Origin: Saprospiraceae bacterium
Lineage (GTDB): Bacteria; Bacteroidota; Bacteroidia; Chitinophagales; Saprospiraceae
DNA: 6,812 nt
Assembly: GCA_020528935.1 (NCBI GenBank)
Contig: JAJDFU010000649.1
Coordinates: 1 to 6,812, forward strand
Direction: 5' to 3'
Position 1 is the stretch's first letter, and each line of letters starts with the position of its first letter. The notes under the pieces are model-generated. The model had not been told where the DNA came from and made no database searches. It saw only the letters and a list, made by a program, of their open reading frames with translations. Made by a program: the position numbers and the translations under genes. Positions 1-5,215 of the stretch are shown here, piece after piece.

Positions 1-1
1 T

Positions 2-100
2 TGCCTGTGTCTGTTCTGTTGCCTCGTCGGTTATGGTCCGTCTCCCGTCGGCACCAACGGCTGGGCGTTCGAGCTGCGTCCCCTGTAGGAACCCGCCGAC
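2..100 (+). pseudogene. In-frame upstream coding remnant of the T9SS protein, broken by TAG at 86-88
   Basis: The frame used by the 101-1642 gene is open from the window edge to a TAG at 86-88. On both sides of the stop the translation looks like one module: before it PVGTNGWAFELRPL, after it EPADLDGYGITDFF. From memory, Lewinella-type secreted proteins carry a module of the form PVCxNGLxVELxPLEP..DxDGDG, followed by a conserved YSINR.G segment; YSINRTGD appears here downstream. The alignment across the stop stays in register, so a single-base nonsense change or a sequencing or assembly error is more likely than a new start. The expected cysteine after PV is also a glycine here, which fits decay or poor end-of-contig quality. 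Confidence 0.5.
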
Positions 101-1642
101 TTGGACGGGTACGGCATTACCGACTTTTTTGCCAATACGGTACCCGCTTCGCTCTTTATCCCTTCCCCACCGGAAGACTGTAATGAGCCCGTGACCTATT
201 CCATCAACCGGACAGGCGATCCGCCCCATCCCGACAGTACGAGTCTGACCGTCACCTGCGCCGATCTCGGCCGGCTGGACGTAGAAGTGTATGCCTGGGA
301 CAGCGCTTTTAACCCGGAGGCCCAACAACCCGACGGGAGCCTGGGCGGCCCCAACTTTGCCTTCTGCCGAACGTTTCTGGAGGTGCAGTCCAACTTATTC
401 CCCTGTGACCAGCCCGCACCTTTCCTCGGCGGCCTTATCGCTACGGAAATCGCCAGCCCCGTGCAGGACGTTCAGGTGCAACTCAGCGGGCTGGATCCGC
501 AATCGACCTTCACCAATAGCGAGGGCATCTACCGGCTCGACAACCTCAGCCCGGGAGAAGACTACACCATTTTCCCCTCGCTGGATCGCGATCTTCTCAA
601 CGGCGTGTCTACCCTGGACCTGGTACTGATCCAGCGCCACATCCTCGGCATCGAAACCCTGGACTCCCCCTACAAACGCATTGCCGCAGATGTAAACCGC
701 TCATCGACCATCTCCACGATCGACCTGGTCATCCTGCGCCGACTGATCCTGGGCGTAGATGAAACCCTGGCCGGAAACACCAGCTGGCGCTTCGTGGATG
801 CGGCCTTCCAATTTCCGGATCCGGATGATCCCTGGGCCACCCCTTTCCCGGAACTCATCAACATCAACAACCTGGCCGGATCCGATAACCAGTTGGATTT
901 TACGGCCGTAAAAGTGGGCGATGTCAACAACAGCGCCCAGACGAACAGCACCGGCATTCAGCTTCGACATGAGTCCGAAGCCGCTCCGGTGCAGCTGGTC
1001 TTGCCGGAAGTTTCCTTTAAGGCTGGCGAACAGTTGCACCTTCCCTTCCGCATGCCGGAACCTGCATCCTGGGAGGGTGGCCAGTTTACCCTTCGTTTCG
1101 ATCCGGAAGTTCTGGAATACGAAGGGCTGGAACCCTTCGCGGCCGGAGAGGCTAATTTGGGGCTGACCCGAAAGCGGAAAGGGGTATTGACCTGCAGCTG
1201 GGATCGCTACAGCCGCCGGGTAATGGACGGACAACATCTATTCACCCTTCAATTCCGGGCCAGGCAAGGAGGGCGGCTGTCCGGCGTCCTGCGCCTCGAA
1301 ACGGAGCCAGTAAAGCCCGAGCTCTACGATGCCCGCTTGCAGGCACATCCGCTGGTACTGGCATTCACCGGCAACACCCACCGGCTGAGGCTGGACAAGC
1401 CCCGCCCCAATCCCTTCCGCGATCAGACCTGGCTGGATATGCATCTCCTGCCCGGCGAACCGGCCGTGCTGCGCCTGCGCGACAGCTACGGGCGCCTGCT
1501 TCGCGAAATCCAACTGCCCCCCGCACAAGAGAGCCTGCACCGGTTCGCGGTCCGGGCCGATATGCTGCCGGCAGCCGGCGTCTATTTTGCCGAGCTTCTG
1601 CAGGGTAAGGAGCGTGCAATACAAAAACTGGTGCGCCTCTAG
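101..1642 (+). CDS. T9SS-secreted protein with dockerin-like, cohesin-like and Por sorting domains (5' part missing or interrupted)
   Basis: C-terminal 513 residues of what is probably a much larger secreted protein. Domains in order: a tail of a repeat-type module (about 1-100); a beta-sandwich, carboxypeptidase-regulatory or CNA-B-like unit (about 106-160, GGLIATE to GEDYTIFP); a dockerin-like pair of calcium loops (about 161-220), with D162/D164/D173 in the first and D197/N199/S201/D208 in the second; a conserved FVDA..F.DPDDPW..PFPE linker ending KVGDVN (about 230-276); a cohesin-like beta-sandwich (about 297-422); and a Por secretion tail (about 430-513) with PNPF at 436-439, an SYGRLLREI strand and a terminal GVYFAELL..KLVRL. 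The family is exported by Sec then T9SS and anchored or released at the surface; the specific role is unknown. The TTG at 101 is merely the first possible start after an in-frame TAG at 86-88. It has no ribosome binding site, no signal peptide follows, and homology-like sequence continues upstream. The gene is therefore probably truncated, disrupted or mis-sequenced rather than truly starting here. Confidence 0.85.
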   Translation: MDGYGITDFFANTVPASLFIPSPPEDCNEPVTYSINRTGDPPHPDSTSLTVTCADLGRLDVEVYAWDSAFNPEAQQPDGSLGGPNFAFCRTFLEVQSNLFPCDQPAPFLGGLIATEIASPVQDVQVQLSGLDPQSTFTNSEGIYRLDNLSPGEDYTIFPSLDRDLLNGVSTLDLVLIQRHILGIETLDSPYKRIAADVNRSSTISTIDLVILRRLILGVDETLAGNTSWRFVDAAFQFPDPDDPWATPFPELININNLAGSDNQLDFTAVKVGDVNNSAQTNSTGIQLRHESEAAPVQLVLPEVSFKAGEQLHLPFRMPEPASWEGGQFTLRFDPEVLEYEGLEPFAAGEANLGLTRKRKGVLTCSWDRYSRRVMDGQHLFTLQFRARQGGRLSGVLRLETEPVKPELYDARLQAHPLVLAFTGNTHRLRLDKPRPNPFRDQTWLDMHLLPGEPAVLRLRDSYGRLLREIQLPPAQESLHRFAVRADMLPAAGVYFAELLQGKERAIQKLVRL

Positions 1643-1649
1643 CGAAGAA

Positions 1650-1685
1650 AAAACAAAACCCGCCTCTTGAGGCAGGCCTTGTTTT
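1650..1685. terminator. Probable bidirectional Rho-independent terminator
   Basis: A hairpin with core GCCT/AGGC around a CTTG loop (1662-1673) and, beyond a 5-nt internal mismatch on each side, outer arms AAAACAA (1650-1656) and TTGTTTT (1679-1685). The + strand transcript ends in TTGTTTT, and the - strand transcript ends in a longer T-rich run (complement of 1646-1658). It lies 7 nt after the stop of the secreted-protein gene and about 50 nt beyond the stop of the convergent cupin gene, as expected for a shared terminator. The internal loop makes the energy moderate. Confidence 0.65.
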
Positions 1686-1735
1686 CACTACACTTGATAA
1701 AACAGCTCCTGAGGCAGCACACGGGCCGCCCAACC

Positions 1736-2188
1736 CTAGTCTTGGGGCACCGCCATTACGAAGTCGATTTCCGGCCGGGCGATCAGCTTCTGGAACCGTT
1801 CAAAGACCTCCGGTGCAAGAGACCGCTCCCGGGACTGCTCCTCGCCGGCCGGAATACCGAGCTGCTCGAAAAAAGTCTCGAATCCGCTGGGCGCGTGAAT
1901 GTTGAGCCACTTGGCGGGCTGGTCGGATGCGTTTCGAAAAGTGTGTACGACGTTTCTCGGCAGCGTGATGTTCTCTCCGGCTCGAAGAATTTTCGACTTT
2001 CCGTCTACCATAAACTCAAGTTCCCCTTCTAATATGCCGAAGGTTTCGTCACATTCCGCATGGGAATGCGGCGGGGGGCCGTCCATGCCTGCAGGGGTTT
2101 CTCCCATCATTAGGGCAAAGGCAGGGGTCACGGCAATCGGAGTCATCAAATGGCCGGTCACCCACATCGACTGGTCGTAGATTTTCAT
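1736..2188 (-). CDS. Small cupin-domain protein (cupin_2-like metal-binding beta-barrel)
   Basis: A 150-residue single-domain cupin, probably cytoplasmic because no signal peptide is seen. Cupin motif 1 is visible as PPPHSHAECDETF, giving H41, H43 and E48 as likely metal ligands, followed by GILEGELEFMVDG. Motif 2 is GENITLPRNVVHTFRN, giving H82 as the fourth ligand and N86. The intact 3-His/1-Glu set suggests an active metal centre, as in quercetin-dioxygenase-like or small-molecule-binding cupins, but the substrate cannot be read from sequence. The C-terminus (about 100-150) is helical. The start is placed at ATG 2186-2188 (MKIYDQ). An upstream in-frame ATG at 2225-2227 would give 163 aa, but it lies inside the promoter/operator at 2208-2247. 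The gene is divergent from a TetR regulator that probably represses it, which suggests induction by a small molecule that the cupin may modify or bind. Confidence 0.88.
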   Translation of the reverse strand: MKIYDQSMWVTGHLMTPIAVTPAFALMMGETPAGMDGPPPHSHAECDETFGILEGELEFMVDGKSKILRAGENITLPRNVVHTFRNASDQPAKWLNIHAPSGFETFFEQLGIPAGEEQSRERSLAPEVFERFQKLIARPEIDFVMAVPQD

Positions 2189-2207
2189 AAGATAAGCATT
2201 AGATGTT

Positions 2208-2229
2208 TTATGAGACAAATGTATCATAA
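2208..2229. promoter_or_regulatory. Palindromic operator, likely bound by the adjacent TetR
   Basis: The core ATGAGACA-AA-TGTATCAT spans 2210-2227, and flanking TT/AA pairs extend it to 10-bp arms around a 2-bp centre with one mismatched pair (2214/2223). Length and symmetry fit a TetR-family dimer site. It covers the -7 element of the cupin promoter, so binding would block cupin transcription. It lies 53 nt upstream of the TetR ATG and could also give autoregulation. That the neighbouring TetR is the ligand is inferred from position. Confidence 0.7.
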
Positions 2230-2247
2230 TGAAACAAAAATATCAAA
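2216..2247 (-). promoter_or_regulatory. Bacteroidota-type promoter for the cupin gene
   Basis: On the - strand, TTTG (complement of 2244-2247) is followed after 20 nt by TACATTTG (complement of 2216-2223), an exact match to the TAnnTTTG -7 element of the Bacteroidota primary sigma factor. The predicted transcription start near 2209 leaves a leader of about 20 nt before the ATG at 2188. This supports the shorter cupin start. Confidence 0.7.
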
Positions 2248-2281
2248 TTTTCGTACCTTCCATGGACAGAAAAAACCTCGC

Positions 2282-2905
2282 ATGGCGAATCCAGATTTTT
2301 CGACCGGTCGAATCAATCAAAAAAAGCGAACCCGGGAAGCCTTATTAAAAGCAGCCCGGCGGTTGCTGCAGCAGCAAAAGTCCCTGACGATTGAGGCGGT
2401 AGCCCAGGAGGCTTTGGTGTCCCGGGCGACGGCCTATCGCTACTTCTCGGATGTGGATGTGTTGGCGCAGGAGGCCGTCATCTCCACGGGTCTGCCGGAA
2501 GTAGAACACATACTGGACCAGCTCCCGCCGGGCAGCCCGGCCGAACGCCTGGCCAGATGTCAGGAACTGACCTGGGACCTCAACGAGCAGATGGAGCCCG
2601 AGTTTCGCAAGTTCCTGAGCCTGGCCGTACTGAAAAACATCAATCCCGCCTCCAGTCAGGAACTGCGCGGCAATCGCCGCCAGGAACTGATCGCCCGGAT
2701 CTTGGAGCCGATAAAGGAAAACTATAAAGCCGAAACCTATCGAAACCTGGAGCTCAGCCTCTGTGTGTTCGTCTTCAGCATCGAAGCGCTGCTGGTAATG
2801 AAAGACGTTTGCCGGCTCGATGGCCAGGAGGGAAAAGCCGTCATCAACTGGGCCGTCCGATGCCTGCTGAAAGGCAGTAAGCGCATGGAAGAAGCCGGGA
2901 ACTAA
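2282..2905 (+). CDS. TetR/AcrR-family transcriptional repressor, divergent from the cupin gene
   Basis: A 207-residue one-component regulator of normal TetR length. The N-terminal DNA-binding domain (about 14-62) reads KRTREALLKAARRLL, then a helix-turn-helix with TIEAVAQEALVSRATAYRYFSD, the typical recognition helix and YRYF signature. Residues 70-207 form a helical ligand and dimerisation domain of unidentified subfamily; no ligand can be named. The start is set at ATG 2282 (MANPDF). The frame is open further upstream with ATGs at 2150, 2210 and 2219, but these would read through the palindrome and the divergent promoter. No Shine-Dalgarno sequence is visible, and the leader before the ATG is A-rich. 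The gene runs head-to-head with the cupin gene and tail-to-tail with the EAD11-like gene, with 33 nt between the stops and no clear hairpin there. It probably represses the cupin gene through the site at 2208-2229. Confidence 0.9.
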   Translation: MANPDFSTGRINQKKRTREALLKAARRLLQQQKSLTIEAVAQEALVSRATAYRYFSDVDVLAQEAVISTGLPEVEHILDQLPPGSPAERLARCQELTWDLNEQMEPEFRKFLSLAVLKNINPASSQELRGNRRQELIARILEPIKENYKAETYRNLELSLCVFVFSIEALLVMKDVCRLDGQEGKAVINWAVRCLLKGSKRMEEAGN

Positions 2906-2938
2906 ATGGCGAGGCAAGTATGAAGCCCTGAAATCCCC

Positions 2939-4366
2939 CTACCCCAATCGTTCCAGCACCTCGTCCGGCGGAATGCACGGCTCGAATTCGTCGATGAGAA
3001 ACATCAGCGCCTGCGAGATCTGGCCCTGGATCTGATGATAGCAGCGATCGGACTCCAGCCCCCGGCGCAGGAGAAATTGCCGGTATTCGGATTTGAACTG
3101 GCCCGACAACAGGATCAGGTCGTTCTGCGTCTGCGAATCGGCCGCCGCCAGATAGACCTCCTTTTCCAGTAGCTTCTCCGCCTTGCCCTCCGCAACCAAC
3201 TCCTTCATCCGCCGGCGCAAGAGCGAAAGGGCGTCTTCTGCCTCTTGCCGGCGCTCCCGATGGAGCGATTCCTGTTGCTCAACCAATTGATTTAGCTGCC
3301 GGAGCAGGGTATGACTACCCGATACTTGCCGCAGTTGATGCTCCAACTCCCGCACTTCGCCCGGGTGCAAAAGGTGATCCTGAGCGAAAGCATAAGCCAG
3401 AAGGGACTGCTCCGTCGTCGATTCTTCCCCGGTTTGTGGCCGGAGCAATTTACCCGTCATATCCACCAGGTAGTCGGTAAGCCGCCGGGTGGCGGGATGG
3501 CCTTCCTGAAGGGGGATCAGACCGCTGCGCAGCCGTTCCAGCACCAGCTTGAGCCCCTCTTTCTCCGCGTGCATGCGGATGAGGTTGATCCGCAGGTCCC
3601 GCATCAGGTCGTTCTCGTAAGCCGATTCCCCGTGCCGGGCAAACCAAAAATGGGTAGGCGAACTCCCGATCCGACGCTTGCCGTAATATAGATGTAACCC
3701 GTCGGCCGCCCAGTCGTCTATGCGCTGTGCCTCGGGATTTTCAAAGCTCGGCAGGCTTTCATCCGTAGTGCCGATGTACATCAAGGGGGCACCGGAGCCG
3801 GTCCAGAGGCGGTTGGCCTCCCCAAGGTATTCGGATGCCGTCGTGCCATTCAGGTAGCGCGTAGCCATGACCGGTCCGATACCGGCCAGGGGAAGGGGAG
3901 CTTCCCCATCGGCCGAGGCTCGTTCGCTGGCCTGCACCGGATAGCCCGCCAGCTGGCGGATCAGCTCCCAGTAGTATTGCTGTACCTCTTCCGCGCGGGG
4001 AATGCCCTGGAGGTTGATGTCAAAGAGAAAGGTAACCTCCAGCCGGGTTGCGATGCCGGTACCGCCGAAAAAGCGCCGGAGTACCGTAATGTCCTCGGCC
4101 AGAAACTTGCGCGACCGGTCGGACAGCGCCGAGAGCGAACCGTCAAAGGTAAAGGCGTGATGCGCATCGCAGTAGGTGTTCTCCCCCACCCATTCGCCCC
4201 AGTAGTCGGTGGTGCGGTCGCAGATGGGGCCGAAATAGCGCACATAGTCCCCGTCCAGGGCCGAGGGGTTGGGCCAGGCCGGCCGGGACAAGCGATGGTG
4301 GTCCTGCGGCAGAAAAGCTCGAATGTCCCCGATGGGAAAGACCAGGGTCAGAATATTCTCCGTCAT
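2939..4366 (-). CDS. Protein with unknown N-terminal region, coiled coil and C-terminal EAD11-like adaptor domain
   Basis: A 475-residue protein, probably cytoplasmic with no signal peptide or membrane segment. The N-terminal region (about 1-240) looks mixed alpha/beta and is not recognised: it has a LTLVFPIGDIRAF strand, an aromatic stretch with C49, C66, H69 and H70, and VTFLFDINLQG. A helical section follows (about 250-310, RDLRINLIRMHAEKEGLKLVLERL), then a probable coiled coil (about 336-390). The last 85 residues (about 385-463: MKELVAEGKAEKLLE, LILLSGQFKSEYRQFLLRRGL, ISQALMFLIDEFE) resemble effector-associated domain 11, a death-like adaptor domain described in bacterial conflict systems, usually joining effectors to NTPase or protease partners. 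The assignment is from pattern memory. The start is ATG 4364-4366 (MTENIL). The frame continues to an ATG at 4489, but that adds a low-complexity extension across a tetranucleotide repeat. The gene is divergent from the second TetR, whose operator region it shares. No partner NTPase, caspase or STAND gene is in view. Confidence 0.85.
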   Translation of the reverse strand: MTENILTLVFPIGDIRAFLPQDHHRLSRPAWPNPSALDGDYVRYFGPICDRTTDYWGEWVGENTYCDAHHAFTFDGSLSALSDRSRKFLAEDITVLRRFFGGTGIATRLEVTFLFDINLQGIPRAEEVQQYYWELIRQLAGYPVQASERASADGEAPLPLAGIGPVMATRYLNGTTASEYLGEANRLWTGSGAPLMYIGTTDESLPSFENPEAQRIDDWAADGLHLYYGKRRIGSSPTHFWFARHGESAYENDLMRDLRINLIRMHAEKEGLKLVLERLRSGLIPLQEGHPATRRLTDYLVDMTGKLLRPQTGEESTTEQSLLAYAFAQDHLLHPGEVRELEHQLRQVSGSHTLLRQLNQLVEQQESLHRERRQEAEDALSLLRRRMKELVAEGKAEKLLEKEVYLAAADSQTQNDLILLSGQFKSEYRQFLLRRGLESDRCYHQIQGQISQALMFLIDEFEPCIPPDEVLERLG

Positions 4367-4417
4367 AAAAAAAGGAGGGCCAGGAAAACAAAGTCCATTG
4401 GCCCCAAACAGCTGTTT

Positions 4418-4436
4418 CTTGCTTGCTTGCTTGCTT
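4418..4436. repeat. Short tetranucleotide repeat (CTTG x 4.75)
   Basis: Four complete CTTG units plus CTT, read as CAAG repeats in the direction of the EAD11-like gene. The repeat lies 52-70 nt upstream of that gene's chosen ATG, in the leader or at the predicted transcription start. Had translation started at 4489, the repeat would be coding and a unit change would shift the frame. The tract is short for an active phase-variation switch. Confidence 0.7.
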
Positions 4437-4466
4437 CCAAAATACAGTTTTTCCTTCAAAAGCCAA
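4437..4466 (-). promoter_or_regulatory. Weak candidate promoter for the EAD11-like gene
   Basis: On the - strand, TTG (complement of 4464-4466) is followed after 19 nt by TATTTTGG (complement of 4437-4444), which differs from TAnnTTTG at one position. The implied start of transcription is near 4430, inside the CTTG repeat, giving a leader of about 65 nt. Confidence 0.35.
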
Positions 4467-4473
4467 TCCCCGT

Positions 4474-4485
4474 CCGGAATTCCGG
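4474..4485. repeat. 12-bp perfect palindrome CCGGAATTCCGG in the divergent intergenic region
   Basis: A perfect 12-bp inverted repeat without spacer, just upstream of the candidate - strand promoter at 4437-4466. It is a possible regulator-binding site for the EAD11-like gene. A symmetric 12-mer can also arise by chance, and no second copy was noticed in the window. Confidence 0.4.
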
Positions 4486-4516
4486 CCAATCCACCGAATT
4501 TTCTTTTCTTAATCTC

Positions 4517-4547
4517 TTGACAAATTAGGTCAGTTGTTCTAATTTAG
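4517..4547 (+). promoter_or_regulatory. Promoter of the second TetR / acyl-CoA carboxylase operon
   Basis: TTGACA (4517-4522), a 17-nt spacer and TAATTT (4540-4545) form a good general sigma-70-type promoter. In Bacteroidota terms, TTG at 4517-4519 and TAATTTAG at 4540-4547 are 20 nt apart, with one mismatch to TAnnTTTG. Predicted transcription would start about 4552-4556, only some 15 nt before the TTG start at 4569, a very short leader. Confidence 0.65.
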
Positions 4548-4565
4548 CGGCAAATTATTAGAACA
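4535..4565. promoter_or_regulatory. Inverted-repeat operator over the second TetR promoter
   Basis: Perfect 9-bp arms TGTTCTAAT (4535-4543) and ATTAGAACA (4557-4565), separated by 13 nt. The left arm overlaps the -10 element and the right arm covers the predicted transcription start. An outer pair TTGACAA (4517-4523) and TTGTCAA (4569-4575), a further pair AAATTAG (4522-4528)/CTAATTT (4539-4545), and a direct repeat CAAATTA (4521, 4551) add more symmetry. The site is well placed for autorepression by the TetR encoded immediately downstream, and it may also affect the divergent EAD11-like gene. Confidence 0.65.
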
Positions 4566-4568
4566 CAC

Positions 4569-5195
4569 TTGTCAAACTCCACCAAAGATCGCATTCTGAA
4601 CACGGCCATTCGCCTCTTCAATGAGCGGGGCATGGCTGCCGTAAGCCTGCGCGAAATCGCCGCGGAGGTGGGCATCAGCCCGGGTAACCTGGCTTATCAC
4701 TTCAAAAATCAGGATGCCCTGATCGAGGAGGCCTTCCACCGCATGCAGGCGGAGCGGGACGCTATCCTCAGCGGGGTGCAGCAGATCCCTTCCTTTGAGA
4801 ACATCAACGAGCAGATCCCTCCCCTGCTGGACATCGCTCAGCGCTACCGCTTCCTGCATCTGGATACGGTCCATCTGTTTCGCACCTACCCCGAGATCGC
4901 CGAGCTTCAACGCAGCTATTTCGAGAATTCCATCGCCTATGTGCGGGCCGTGATCGATCATTCGGTAGGAGCAGGCACCTTCAGGCCGGAGCCGAGAGCC
5001 GGTCAATACCAGCGGCTGGCCCATACCGTCTGGATGCTCATGACCTTCTGGCTGGAGCAACAGGCAGTGCGCGGCCGCAAACAGCTCGATGTGGAGTCCG
5101 TCCGGCAGACGATCTGGGACCTGGTGCTGCCGAACCTCACGGAAAAAGGGAAAAAGCAGATCAAAGGCGTTTACGCCCGATTCCCCGTCCATTAA
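4569..5195 (+). CDS. TetR-family regulator, first gene of an acyl-CoA carboxylase operon
   Basis: A 208-residue TetR protein. The DNA-binding domain (about 5-52) is canonical: RILNTAIRLFNERGMAAVSLREIAAEV, then the recognition helix GISPGNLAYHFKN. The helical C-terminal domain has YRFLHLDTVHLFRTYPEIAELQ (about 93-114) and a tryptophan-rich helix VWMLMTFWLEQQ (about 154-165). From memory this is close to the C-terminal domain type common in Bacteroidota TetR proteins (PF13972-like). The effector is unknown; the linked carboxylase suggests an acyl-CoA or a related catabolite. The start is taken as TTG 4569 because the only in-frame codons between the upstream TAG (4545) and the HTH domain that could initiate are this TTG and two weak ATT codons. 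The leader would be very short and lacks a Shine-Dalgarno sequence. The next gene begins 20 nt after the stop, so the two are probably co-transcribed from the promoter at 4517-4547. Confidence 0.9.
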   Translation: MSNSTKDRILNTAIRLFNERGMAAVSLREIAAEVGISPGNLAYHFKNQDALIEEAFHRMQAERDAILSGVQQIPSFENINEQIPPLLDIAQRYRFLHLDTVHLFRTYPEIAELQRSYFENSIAYVRAVIDHSVGAGTFRPEPRAGQYQRLAHTVWMLMTFWLEQQAVRGRKQLDVESVRQTIWDLVLPNLTEKGKKQIKGVYARFPVH

Positions 5196-5215
5196 CAAAA
5201 AAATGAACCCAAAGC

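Noticed and set aside
1..183. Short + strand frame with TTG start at position 1
   Set aside because: It is a different frame from the secreted protein, Arg-rich with no domain, and overlaps sequence that reads as the T9SS protein's module.
701..1237. Open frame on the - strand inside the secreted-protein gene (178 aa)
   Set aside because: It overlaps a well-supported dockerin/cohesin coding region and shows no recognisable domain. It is a composition shadow.
2189..2227. 13-residue N-terminal extension of the cupin to the ATG at 2227
   Set aside because: It would place the start codon inside the palindrome and upstream of the transcription start predicted from the TTTG/TACATTTG promoter.
2150..2281. 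44-residue N-terminal extension of the first TetR
   Set aside because: It reads through the divergent promoter and operator and overlaps the cupin coding region; TetR proteins normally have a short arm before the first helix.
2906..2938. Terminator between the convergent TetR and EAD11-like genes
   Set aside because: The 33-nt gap holds no clear stem-loop with a T tract on either strand.
4367..4489. N-terminal extension of the EAD11-like protein to the ATG at 4489
   Set aside because: The extra 41 residues are encoded through a tetranucleotide repeat and a candidate promoter. The domain-like sequence begins at MTENILTLVF.
3977..4528. 183-residue + strand frame inside and upstream of the EAD11-like gene
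   Set aside because: It overlaps the strongly structured - strand gene and the AT-rich promoter region, and its product has no domain-like features.
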